Shown here: positions 17,270 to 24,566 of the stretch, piece by piece
Numbering within the stretch: position 1 is the stretch's first letter
Layout of the letters: the number at the start of each line of letters is the position of its first letter
Assembly (NCBI GenBank): GCA_045599345.1
Contig: JAZRVV010000005.1
Coordinates: 1-31,017, forward strand
Direction: 5' to 3'
From: UBA1227 sp045599345
GTDB lineage: Bacteria; Bacillota; Clostridia; Oscillospirales; Acutalibacteraceae
Length of the DNA stretch: 31,017 nt
Made by a program: the position numbers and the translations under genes
Notes under the pieces: generated by a model
What the model saw: the letters and a program-made list of their open reading frames with translations, nothing else
Databases searched by the model: none
What the model was told of the DNA's origin: nothing

Positions 17270-17290
17270 ATACGATATGGAGGTAAAACT

Positions 17291-18400
17291 ATGGACAAAA
17301 ACAATATGGATTTTGAAACACTACAGCGCTTTATGACAGATGCATTTACTGCTATTGGTGTGCCAGCTGATGAAGCTGCCATCGTTGCAGATGTGCTTGT
17401 CGAATCAGACAAGAGAGGCATCAACTCACACGGTGTTAATCGCTTTAAGCCTGTATACATTGATAGAATTAATGCGGGAATTCAGTTCCCTACAACAAAC
17501 TTTGAAATACTCAAAGAGACCGAGACAACGGCAGTTGTCGATGGTCATCATGGAATGGGCCAGGTAATTGGCCAGCGCTCGATGCAGATGGCAATAGACA
17601 AGGCCAAGAAATATGGCCTTGGTATGGTTGCAGTGCGTAACTCATGCCACTATGGCATTGCTGGTTACTATGCAACACAGGCAACAAAGCAAGGCTGCAT
17701 CGGTATCACTGGCACAAATGCTCGCCCATCTGTTGCGCCAACATTTGGTGTTGAGGGTATGTTTGGTACAAACCCACTAACAGTTGGTATCCCAACAGAC
17801 GAAGAATTTGACTTTGTTATCGACTGCGCAACATCAATCACTCAAAACGGTAAGATTGAGTACTATGAGAGGATTGGTGCCGATGTACATCCTGGCACCG
17901 TAATCAACATTGACGGTAATGCAGTAGAAGGCGACGCTGGTGTTGCACTTAAGCAAATCCGTCAGGGTACAGCAGCCCTTACCACCCTTGGTGGCATCGG
18001 CGAGGAACTCGCAGGATACAAGGGCTATGGCTATGCTATGGTAATTGAACTCCTCTCATCCATCCTCCAGGACGGCTGGTATGGCAAGGACCTTGATGGC
18101 AAGGATGAAAATGGCAACATCCGTCCATATCACCTTGGCCACTTCTTTATTGCTATTGATACAAACCACTTCCTTGGCGAGGAACTCGCAAGGAAAAAGG
18201 CCGGAGAAATCATCCGGACAGTTCGCGCTTCTAAAAAGGCTCCTGGTCACGATCACATCTACTCAGCAGGTGAGAAAGAATGGCTCATCTATAAACAAAG
18301 ACTCGTTGATGGTGTTCCAATCACTGGCCCTGTTCAAAAAGAATTTATGGCTGTTCGTGATCAGTTCAACTTGCCATATACATTCCCATGGGAGGAATAA
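17291..18400 (+). CDS. Ldh2/MDH-family NAD(P)-dependent malate or lactate dehydrogenase
   Basis: This is the malate/L-lactate/sulfolactate dehydrogenase fold, not the Rossmann LDH/MDH family. Signatures are the helical N-terminus with SDKRGINSHGVNRF, GHHGMGQVIGQRSM, VRNSCHYGIAGYYA (the conserved His) and GTNPLTVGIPT. Length 369 residues is normal. Family members reduce oxaloacetate, pyruvate or other 2-oxoacids, and the sequence does not settle which. Malic enzyme begins 3 bp after its stop, so malate or pyruvate is the likely substrate. GGAGG is 7 nt before the ATG. It follows a terminator hairpin with no obvious promoter of its own. Confidence 0.92.
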   Translation: MDKNNMDFETLQRFMTDAFTAIGVPADEAAIVADVLVESDKRGINSHGVNRFKPVYIDRINAGIQFPTTNFEILKETETTAVVDGHHGMGQVIGQRSMQMAIDKAKKYGLGMVAVRNSCHYGIAGYYATQATKQGCIGITGTNARPSVAPTFGVEGMFGTNPLTVGIPTDEEFDFVIDCATSITQNGKIEYYERIGADVHPGTVINIDGNAVEGDAGVALKQIRQGTAALTTLGGIGEELAGYKGYGYAMVIELLSSILQDGWYGKDLDGKDENGNIRPYHLGHFFIAIDTNHFLGEELARKKAGEIIRTVRASKKAPGHDHIYSAGEKEWLIYKQRLVDGVPITGPVQKEFMAVRDQFNLPYTFPWEE

Positions 18401-18403
18401 ATT

Positions 18404-19576
18404 ATGAATTATGCAGAAGAATCACTTAAACTCCACTATGAATGGAAAGGCAAGATAGAAGTTGTATCTCGCGCTGCTGTCGATAGCAAAGAGGCGCTCT
18501 CCCTTGCTTACACACCAGGCGTTGCACAGCCTTGCCTTGAGATCCAAAAAGATATAGAGAAATCATATGAACTCACACGTCGTTGGAACACAGTTGCCGT
18601 AATCACTGACGGCACAGCTGTTTTAGGCCTTGGCGACATAGGTCCTGAGGCTGGCATGCCAGTAATGGAAGGCAAATGCGTACTCTTTAAGGAGTTCGGT
18701 GGTGTTGACGCCATCCCACTCTGTGTTCGCTCAAAAGACGTTGATGAAATAGTAAACACTGTGTCCATGCTCCTTGGTAGTTTTGGCGGTGTTAACCTTG
18801 AAGACATCTCAGCTCCTCGCTGTTTTGAAATCGAAAAGAGACTCAAGGAAGTATCCGACATCCCAATCTTCCACGATGACCAACACGGCACAGCAGTTAT
18901 AACACTCGCTGGCCTCATCAATGCACTCAAGGTTGTTGGCAAAGATATAAACGACATCAAAGTCGTAACATCTGGCGCAGGTGCTGCTGGTATCGCTATC
19001 ATCAAGCTCCTCATCAGCAACGGCCTTAAGAATGTAATCATGACAGACCGCACAGGCGCCATCTATGAGGGCCGTGAAGGCCTCAACCCAATCAAGGAAG
19101 AGATGGCCAAGATTACAAATAGAAACATGGAAAAGGGCACCCTAGAGGAAGTTATCAAAGGCGCTGATGTATTTATCGGCGTATCTGCTCCTGGCACACT
19201 CACTCAGGACATGGTTCGCACTATGGCACCGGACCCTATCATCTTTGCATGTGCAAACCCAACGCCTGAAATCTTCCCTGACGATGCCAAGGCTGCTGGC
19301 GCTGCAGTTGTTTCCACTGGACGTTCTGATTATCCAAATCAGGTAAACAACGTGCTTGCCTTCCCAGGCATCTTCCGCGGCGCTCTCGACGTTAGAGCTT
19401 CCGACATCAACGACGAGATGAAGATTGCTGCAGCACATGCACTCGCAGACCTCGTCTCCCCAGACGAACTCTGCGCTGACTACATCCTCCCTGCAGCATT
19501 TGACCCTCGCGTTCGGGACGCTGTTGCCACAGCTGTCGCTAAGGCTGCTCGCGACTCCGGCGTCGCTAGGATATAA
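18404..19576 (+). CDS. Malic enzyme (NAD(P)-dependent, oxaloacetate-decarboxylating)
   Basis: Interconverts malate and pyruvate plus CO2 with NAD(P). It is the short bacterial form of 390 residues without the phosphotransacetylase-like extension. Signatures: AYTPGVAQPCLEI with the catalytic Tyr, ITDGTAVLGLGDIGP, FHDDQHGTAVI, and the nucleotide loop SGAGAAGIAI followed by MTDRTGAI. The cofactor preference cannot be read confidently. The ribosome site GGGAGGAA overlaps the stop of the upstream dehydrogenase, so the two are tightly coupled. Together with PFOR it places pyruvate at the centre of this gene row. Confidence 0.96.
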   Translation: MNYAEESLKLHYEWKGKIEVVSRAAVDSKEALSLAYTPGVAQPCLEIQKDIEKSYELTRRWNTVAVITDGTAVLGLGDIGPEAGMPVMEGKCVLFKEFGGVDAIPLCVRSKDVDEIVNTVSMLLGSFGGVNLEDISAPRCFEIEKRLKEVSDIPIFHDDQHGTAVITLAGLINALKVVGKDINDIKVVTSGAGAAGIAIIKLLISNGLKNVIMTDRTGAIYEGREGLNPIKEEMAKITNRNMEKGTLEEVIKGADVFIGVSAPGTLTQDMVRTMAPDPIIFACANPTPEIFPDDAKAAGAAVVSTGRSDYPNQVNNVLAFPGIFRGALDVRASDINDEMKIAAAHALADLVSPDELCADYILPAAFDPRVRDAVATAVAKAARDSGVARI

Positions 19577-19597
19577 AATAGCGAATATAAAACAAAA

Positions 19598-19624
19598 AAG
19601 ACCCGGTCTTGCCGACCGGGTCTT
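19598..19624. terminator. Bidirectional terminator
   Basis: An 11-bp stem AAGACCCGGTC / GACCGGGTCTT with a 5-nt loop lies between convergent malic enzyme and ferredoxin genes. The minus side has a strong T-run (TTTTTTGTTTT). Confidence 0.9.
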
Positions 19625-19651
19625 AATTATTGTAAAAATTTTACAAAGGTT

Positions 19652-20266
19652 TTATTCTGCAGCAGCTGGGTTTGGAGCGATAACGCTTGAAACGTCAACC
19701 TTTGGAGCTTCCTCAACAGGAGCAACTGGTGCTGGAGCTGGTTCAGCAACTGGTGCTGGAGCTGGCTCAACAGGAGCTGCTGGTGCTGGAGCTGGAGCTG
19801 CTGGTGCAGCAACAAGTGCTGGGATAGGAGCGTTGCTATTATAAATAGCATCAAACTTACACTTATCCATGCAAAGTCCGCACTTTACACACTTAGACTC
19901 ATCAATAACATGAGGATTCTTAACTGTGCCGCTGATTGCGTCTACAAGACATGCACGTGCGCAAGCTGTACAACCCTTACACTTGTTAGGATCGATGCGT
20001 ACTGGTGCATCATAATCCATATAACGAGCTTCCTTACCTTCTGGTGCTGGCTGGTTTACCATTGTGATAGCCTCAACTGGGCAAGCACGTGCGCAAACGC
20101 CACAACCGATACAATCTTCGATTTTAGCAGGTACTGGGAGCTCACGTCTCATACCACGACGTGTTACTTTGTGTGATAAATCAAAAATGCTTACTGGGCA
20201 GTTGTAGAAGCAAGCTTTACAACCGTAGCAACCATCATAGTTAATTACAGGAATAGCATTAGCCAT
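19652..20266 (-). CDS. Four-cluster polyferredoxin with Pro/Ala linker and C-terminal peptide tag
   Basis: A 204-residue electron carrier with four CxxCxxCxxxC motifs: CYGCKACFYNCP, CIGCGVCARACP, CKGCTACARACL and CVKCGLCMDKCK, enough for four [4Fe-4S] clusters. This resembles the small subunit of two-part aldehyde oxidoreductases (AorA of Aromatoleum, YdhY beside YdhV in E. coli). After about residue 140 comes a linker rich in PAPAPV, then a C-terminal PKVDVSSVIAPNPAAAE, which matches an island in the protein at 41-1537. No signal peptide, so cytoplasmic. Start at 20266: the ribosome site GAGGAGG lies within the end of the AOR gene and the two frames overlap by 8 nt. The ORF could open at 20284 but without a ribosome site. 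Confidence 0.95.
   Translation of the reverse strand: MANAIPVINYDGCYGCKACFYNCPVSIFDLSHKVTRRGMRRELPVPAKIEDCIGCGVCARACPVEAITMVNQPAPEGKEARYMDYDAPVRIDPNKCKGCTACARACLVDAISGTVKNPHVIDESKCVKCGLCMDKCKFDAIYNSNAPIPALVAAPAAPAPAPAAPVEPAPAPVAEPAPAPVAPVEEAPKVDVSSVIAPNPAAAE
19661..19705 (-). repeat. Copy 2 of a 45-bp repeat encoding PKVDVSSVIAPNPAA
   Basis: Same orientation and frame as copy 1 (791-835), 41 of 45 bases identical. Here it forms the last residues of the polyferredoxin, just before the stop codon at 19652-19654. Confidence 0.9.
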
Positions 20267-22286
20267 TGATTGCCACCTCCTCAACGAAGTTGCTTATTGG
20301 AGCATCAAGGAAGTAATCAAGCTTGAGTTCCTTAATTGTCTCTTCCTTAGGAATACCAGTCTCAGGAACGAAACCAGCGTTCTCCCATGTCTTCATCATC
20401 ATAGCGTCGATTGGAACTGTCTTACCAGCGTTCTTACCAACCTTAAGAGGTGGTTCACCAACCATACGGCCGTGAGGACGTGAATACCAAGGATCAAGGC
20501 CCTGCTTGATGTTGAACATGTGACGCATTGTGAATACACGACGACCAATCCACATGTAATCATCAGGAGTCTTGCCCCAACCTGTAGCAGCATCGAGCCA
20601 CTCAAACATTGGGTAGTTACCTGTACCAAGGATGAAACCGAAGTAGCATCCGCCAGCACCGTCAACTACACGCTTGAAGTAAGCACAAGCAAGAACCTTG
20701 AGTGCTTCTTCGTCACATGGCTGCCACTCGCCGTCCTTAGGACCAACGAGGTTTGCTGATGGAGCCCATGTTACCTTCTTCCAAAGGTGCATACAACCAT
20801 AGTAGAGAGAACCACCTGATGTATGACGAGAAGGTGTAGCGTCGATTGCATAAAGAGTAGCCTGCTGTGGGTCTGGACGAGAGTCATGCATTGGAGGCTC
20901 TGTACCACCAGCATGAACACCATATTTAGCAAACTCTGGACCGAGTTTCTCAATAGCTACCTTACAACCATCTGCAAGAACATCACCGATGCCCTCACGA
21001 TGAACGATCATCTTAATAAGCTTGATAATAGCATCAGCATCGCCCCAATGAAGCTCGAAACCGATGTCATCCTTTGTAAGGAGACCGTTTTCATATGCTT
21101 CAATTGCCATACCAACTGTACCACCGCATGAGATAGCATCCATGCCGGCACGGTTTAGGTACTCATTGATGAAGAGCATTGCATCATTATCATCATTGAG
21201 AAGGAATCCAGTGAAGTCCCACTGTGACTCATACTCTGGCTTATGTACGCGTGAATAGCCCTGATCGTTGTGCTTGATATGAGAAATATCGAGCTCACCG
21301 CCGCAGCCATATACGCATGAGTAACAATAGTAACGGTTTGTCTGAAGCTTGAGCATATGAGAACCGTCAGTCTTGTTAATCTTGTTAATGTGGAAGTCCT
21401 CTTTCTGAGAACCGCCCCAGTTCTTGATAGGAGCCTCACCTGTCTGAGCAGCGAAACCAGAAGCACCACATGTGCCCCATGTACCCATCAATACGCCTGT
21501 CATGATACCATCTGGTGAAAGCTGAAGTTCTGGAAGGAACTTAGCAACGTTCAAAAGACCAGCTGGAACCTGTGGAGGCAAGAATGCCATGTTAACGCGC
21601 TTAGCGCACATCTTTGAAAGTTCACGAATCTTTTCTGGGTTTTCACCAGATACTGTCTTTGTACCGCCAAGAACGATACCCTTAAGCATCTTAGAACCCA
21701 TTACGCCGCCGACACCCTGACGAGCTGCGATACGGCCATTATCATTACAAACACCAGCCATGAAGCTCTTGTTCTCACCGGCCCAACCAATTGTACAAGC
21801 CTGTGGAATCTTTCTGCCTGGAATAGTGTTTTCTTCTACGAGCATCTTTTCTGCTACTGCTGCATCCTGACCCCAAATGTGTGAAGCGTCCTTAAGTACA
21901 GGACCATTGTTATCACAATAGAGGTATACAGGTGTGTCAGATGCACCATGGAATGCGATTAAATCATAACCACAAGCCTTGATGTATGGAGCAAATGTAC
22001 CACCGCAGTTTGCCTCACCAATACCACCAGTAGCTGGTGACTTAGTTACGCACATCCAACGACCTGTAATTACAGAACCAGTGCTTGTCAAAAGACCAGA
22101 TGTAATACAGAGAACGTTATCAGGACCCATTGGGTCTGCACCGGCTGGAATATTTCTGTAGCACCACCACGCGCCAAGAGCCGCGCCGGAAAGGAAGTTT
22201 TCGTAGATCTCGTCCTTAACGATAACCTCTGTACAAACTTTGTTTGTAAGGTCTACCTTAAGGATTTTTCCACAATAACCCTTCAT
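20259..22286 (-). CDS. aor: Aldehyde:ferredoxin oxidoreductase, tungsten/molybdenum bis-pterin type
   Basis: Oxidises aldehydes to acids with ferredoxin (or the reverse at low potential). The protein is 675 residues in the start used here. It begins MKGYCGKILKVDLTN, characteristic of the family N-terminal domain, and has the pterin-domain sequences TGRWMCVTKSPATGGIGEANCGG and GRIAARQGVGGVMGSK. CYSCVYGC near residues 321-328 gives the first three cluster cysteines, and a later Cys such as the one in GAGGCYFGFILGTGNYP would be the fourth. Start at 22286 (GGGAG 8 nt upstream); a longer frame to 22307 begins with TTG and lacks a ribosome site. It lies between the MoaD-like gene (56 bp upstream) and the polyferredoxin (8-nt overlap). 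Whether the metal is W or Mo cannot be read from sequence; AOR members are mostly W enzymes. Confidence 0.96.
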   Translation of the reverse strand: MKGYCGKILKVDLTNKVCTEVIVKDEIYENFLSGAALGAWWCYRNIPAGADPMGPDNVLCITSGLLTSTGSVITGRWMCVTKSPATGGIGEANCGGTFAPYIKACGYDLIAFHGASDTPVYLYCDNNGPVLKDASHIWGQDAAVAEKMLVEENTIPGRKIPQACTIGWAGENKSFMAGVCNDNGRIAARQGVGGVMGSKMLKGIVLGGTKTVSGENPEKIRELSKMCAKRVNMAFLPPQVPAGLLNVAKFLPELQLSPDGIMTGVLMGTWGTCGASGFAAQTGEAPIKNWGGSQKEDFHINKINKTDGSHMLKLQTNRYYCYSCVYGCGGELDISHIKHNDQGYSRVHKPEYESQWDFTGFLLNDDNDAMLFINEYLNRAGMDAISCGGTVGMAIEAYENGLLTKDDIGFELHWGDADAIIKLIKMIVHREGIGDVLADGCKVAIEKLGPEFAKYGVHAGGTEPPMHDSRPDPQQATLYAIDATPSRHTSGGSLYYGCMHLWKKVTWAPSANLVGPKDGEWQPCDEEALKVLACAYFKRVVDGAGGCYFGFILGTGNYPMFEWLDAATGWGKTPDDYMWIGRRVFTMRHMFNIKQGLDPWYSRPHGRMVGEPPLKVGKNAGKTVPIDAMMMKTWENAGFVPETGIPKEETIKELKLDYFLDAPISNFVEEVAING

Positions 22287-22342
22287 GTTTTCATCTCCCA
22301 CTTTCAATTTTTAAATAAATAAATTTCAAAATGAACTATTTT

Positions 22343-22576
22343 TTAGCCTCCACCCATTGGGGAAAAGGCGCTTACGACATCGCCATCGTGTAATACTGTA
22401 TCAAGAGGCACCTTGTCATAGTTTACAAGCAAAGGGAAAACTTTGCGCCACATAACGGGTAACTTTACAATTTTCAAAAACTGCTTTACTGTTGTTCCCT
22501 CTGGAACCTCAATATCACCGTTTTTGTCCATCTTGGAAAAGTCACACATCGATGGTCCGTGAAACTCAATTTTCAT
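22343..22576 (-). CDS. MoaD/ThiS-like sulfur-carrier protein of the AOR cassette
   Basis: A 77-residue ubiquitin-fold protein. The last residues, FSPMGGG, give the C-terminal Gly-Gly that is adenylated and thiocarboxylated to deliver sulfur to the pterin dithiolene. VPEGTTVKQFLK and HDGDVVSAFSP are typical of MoaD/ThiS. GGAGG stands 7 nt before the ATG at 22576; the frame upstream to 22600 has no ribosome site. First gene of the minus-strand AOR operon and divergent from a ThiF/MoeB-like activating enzyme, its likely partner. It may serve only the AOR cofactor, since moaC is 8 kb away in another operon. Confidence 0.9.
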   Translation of the reverse strand: MKIEFHGPSMCDFSKMDKNGDIEVPEGTTVKQFLKIVKLPVMWRKVFPLLVNYDKVPLDTVLHDGDVVSAFSPMGGG

Positions 22577-22603
22577 ATGGTATCCTCCTTTATATAACAT
22601 TAC

Positions 22604-22630
22604 ATTATATTAATAATACACATAGGACAA
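22604..22630 (-). promoter_or_regulatory. Probable promoter of the moaD-aor-ferredoxin operon
   Basis: Minus-strand TATAAT (22604-22609) preceded at 15 nt by TTGTCC (22625-22630). The spacer is short, so the -35 assignment is weak, but the -10 is consensus. Confidence 0.5.
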
Positions 22631-22685
22631 TTAATTATACCTTATTAGACAGTTATAATCAACAATTGTTAAGAAAATAATTATA

Positions 22686-22714
22686 TTTACAACAGCCCTT
22701 GACGTTGATATAAT
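22686..22714 (+). promoter_or_regulatory. Promoter of the ThiF/MoeB-like gene
   Basis: TTTACA (22686-22691), a 17-nt spacer and TATAAT (22709-22714). A perfect 10-bp palindrome AACAATTGTT (22661-22670) lies between the two divergent promoters and could be a shared operator. Confidence 0.75.
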
Positions 22715-22748
22715 AAGCAATGATTTTAGGAGATAAAGGAGAATCACC

Positions 22749-23480
22749 ATGTCAGATAGATATTCTAGACAGATAATGATTCCGGAATTCGGCGAGGACG
22801 GACAACAGAAGCTCGCTGATGCAAGTGTTCTTGTTATCGGCGCCGGTGGACTCGGCACCACATTGATATATCACCTTGCAGCAGCTGGTGTTGGCACAAT
22901 CGGAATTGCCGATAACGACATCGTATCACTCAGCAATTTAAATCGTCAGTTTATACACTTTGAAGAGGATATCGGAACTTTAAAAGTTGTATCAGCTGCT
23001 AAAAAAATTCGCTTGTTTAATAGCGAAATTCAAATAATCCCTCATGCAAACGCAATATCCAAGGATAATGCTTATGAGATTATCAGCCAGTATGACATTG
23101 TAGCCCTCGCTGTGGACAACGCTCAGGCTAGAATGATTGTAAACGAAGCTTGCGTAGAGCTCGGCACACCGTTTGTTGATGGTGGCATCAACGGATTTGT
23201 AGGCACATCCGTTTTCATTAACCCTCATCACACTCCTTGCCTTGCTTGCCTTTATGGCACAGAGCTTCCACCAGAGGAACGCTTTAGCGCAATCTCTTCT
23301 GTAACCGGTACAATCGCAAGCATTGAGGCAACATCAGTTATTCAGTACATCCTTGGTCTTGAAGTTCCTCTTGCTGGCAAGCTTTTGTACTACGATGCAC
23401 ACGAGGCTGACTTTGAACAACTTGAACTCAAATTCAACAAGACTTGCCCAATCTGTGGCGGCAAGCGTGCTAACAAATAA
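22749..23480 (+). CDS. HesA/MoeB/ThiF-family adenylyltransferase
   Basis: Activates the C-terminal Gly-Gly of a MoaD/ThiS-type carrier by adenylation. Of 243 residues, the N-terminal half is the E1-like nucleotide fold: RYSRQIMIPEFGEDGQQKL, GAGGLGTTL and ADNDIVSLSNLNRQF. Four zinc-site cysteines are present as CLAC in the middle and CPIC near the C-terminus, as in E. coli MoeB. There is no rhodanese domain. AAAGGAG precedes the start. It faces away from the MoaD-like gene, sharing a 172-bp intergenic region, so I infer that it activates that carrier for AOR cofactor synthesis; a role in thiamine synthesis is less likely because no thi genes are near. Confidence 0.93.
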   Translation: MSDRYSRQIMIPEFGEDGQQKLADASVLVIGAGGLGTTLIYHLAAAGVGTIGIADNDIVSLSNLNRQFIHFEEDIGTLKVVSAAKKIRLFNSEIQIIPHANAISKDNAYEIISQYDIVALAVDNAQARMIVNEACVELGTPFVDGGINGFVGTSVFINPHHTPCLACLYGTELPPEERFSAISSVTGTIASIEATSVIQYILGLEVPLAGKLLYYDAHEADFEQLELKFNKTCPICGGKRANK

Positions 23481-23500
23481 TTAATTAAAATAAAAAAATT

Positions 23501-23528
23501 AGAGCTCTTGGTTTTCACCAAGAGCTCT
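23501..23528. terminator. Bidirectional terminator
   Basis: A perfect 12-bp stem AGAGCTCTTGGT / ACCAAGAGCTCT with a 4-nt loop, flanked by T-runs in both directions, lies between the convergent ThiF-like and surface-protein genes. Confidence 0.9.
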
Positions 23529-23548
23529 TTTGTTGCTTAACTATTTAA

Positions 23549-24472
23549 TTAGTTGTGCTTCTTTGTTGCTACGAAAGCAGCGCCAGCAAGAACTGTTACA
23601 GCAGCCATAGCTGAGAAAGCAGCGTCGCCTGTGTTAGCGATTTCCTCTGCAGGAGCGTCTGCAAGTGGAGTTGTCTCGTCGATAACTACAGCACCCTCTG
23701 GAGTTACATCGTCAACAACGATCTCTGTTGGGATTTCGCTCTCCTCCTCATCCTCTGCTGGGATGATTTCTTCCTGAGCTTCCTCTGTTGTTGGGAAGTG
23801 AGCTGCAAGGCAGCAATCCTCAGAGATTGGTTCGAACTCGTTCTTCCAGTTGATTGTCTTAGAATCTGTGATTACGAACTGCTTGTCATAGATTGTGCGA
23901 CCTGTGAATGGATCGATGATGAGTACTTTGAAGCCGTCTTCTGACTCTCTTGTGATCTCAACGTCCTGGTCGATGTCTACATAGATACCTGAATCCCAAA
24001 GAGCTGTGTAGATGTTATCCTTAGCAGCTGCAAGGCCTTCAAGTGAAAGGTTTGGCATTGTTGGAAGGTTCCATGTCTTCTCATATGTCCACTCGCCATC
24101 CTTGTAGAGGAGGTAGTTGTCATAGAGTGTTGTGCCTGTTGTTGGCTGGATGAGGTGAATGCGATAACCGAATGTGCTATCATCAGTAACCTTAACCTTA
24201 TAGTCACGGCCATATACAAGACCTGTGCCCTCAAGACCCTTCTTAACGTTAGCAAGGATGCTTGAGAATGTTGGAACAGCGATTGTTGTTTCCTTAGCTT
24301 CATCCTTTGAGAAGATGCTGCCGATTGGGTTAGCAGAGAAAAGCTTAGAAATAAGACCTGTTGACTTCTGTGGAACTTCTGCTGAAGAAATCTTATAGCA
24401 TGCAAAAGCTGATGTTGTTGCGATGCTAAGAATCATTGTAAGTGCAAGTACTAATGCGATAATCTTTTTCAT
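23549..24472 (-). CDS. Secreted cell-wall protein with two internal repeats and an LPXTG-like C-terminus
   Basis: A 307-residue exported protein that I do not recognise. Residues 1-24 are a signal peptide ending TSAFA. Two similar segments of about 65 residues follow: one contains YRIHLIQPTTGTTLYDNYLLYKD, the other FKVLIIDPFTGRTIYDKQF, sharing the pattern DP-x-TG-x-T-(L/I)-YD. Then an acidic linker (EDEEESEIP and similar) leads to IANTGD, a hydrophobic stretch and the basic end KKHN. That arrangement is a sorting signal; IANTG resembles LPXTG, and even more the LAXTG recognised by class E sortases. No sortase gene is in the window. It has a strong promoter and stands alone. Confidence 0.85.
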   Translation of the reverse strand: MKKIIALVLALTMILSIATTSAFACYKISSAEVPQKSTGLISKLFSANPIGSIFSKDEAKETTIAVPTFSSILANVKKGLEGTGLVYGRDYKVKVTDDSTFGYRIHLIQPTTGTTLYDNYLLYKDGEWTYEKTWNLPTMPNLSLEGLAAAKDNIYTALWDSGIYVDIDQDVEITRESEDGFKVLIIDPFTGRTIYDKQFVITDSKTINWKNEFEPISEDCCLAAHFPTTEEAQEEIIPAEDEEESEIPTEIVVDDVTPEGAVVIDETTPLADAPAEEIANTGDAAFSAMAAVTVLAGAAFVATKKHN

Positions 24473-24506
24473 GATAATCGAATTCCTTTCAAAGTGATTT
24501 TTGTTC

Positions 24507-24521
24507 AGGGGCTACACCCCT
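24507..24521 (-). other. Leader hairpin of the surface-protein mRNA
   Basis: AGGGG and CCCCT are separated by 5 nt and lie about 10-25 nt after the predicted transcription start. There is no T-run, so it may stabilise the mRNA rather than terminate it. Confidence 0.45.
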
Positions 24522-24537
24522 ATTCCTTACAAGTCAT

Positions 24538-24566
24538 ACTATATCACTGTTTACATATATGGTCAA
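24538..24566 (-). promoter_or_regulatory. Promoter of the surface-protein gene
   Basis: Minus-strand TTGACC (24561-24566), a 17-nt spacer and TATAGT (24538-24543), with TG in the extended -10 position. Confidence 0.8.

Noticed and set aside
19425..19844. A 139-codon plus-strand frame with a Gly/Ala/Ser-rich end
   Set aside because: It is antisense to the end of malic enzyme's terminator region and the ferredoxin; its Gly/Ala repeats are just the complement of the Pro/Ala linker codons, and it has no ribosome site.
22699..22714. TTGACG as the -35 box of the ThiF-like gene
   Set aside because: It is only 4 nt from TATAAT; TTTACA at 22686 gives the correct 17-nt spacer.
22577..22748. A Moco-type riboswitch before the AOR operon
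   Set aside because: The leader from the predicted start to the ribosome site is too short for the known aptamer, and no matching stems are visible.
24507..24521. Hairpin AGGGG/CCCCT as a terminator or attenuator
   Set aside because: Short 5-bp stem with no T-run on either strand; more likely a leader stem.
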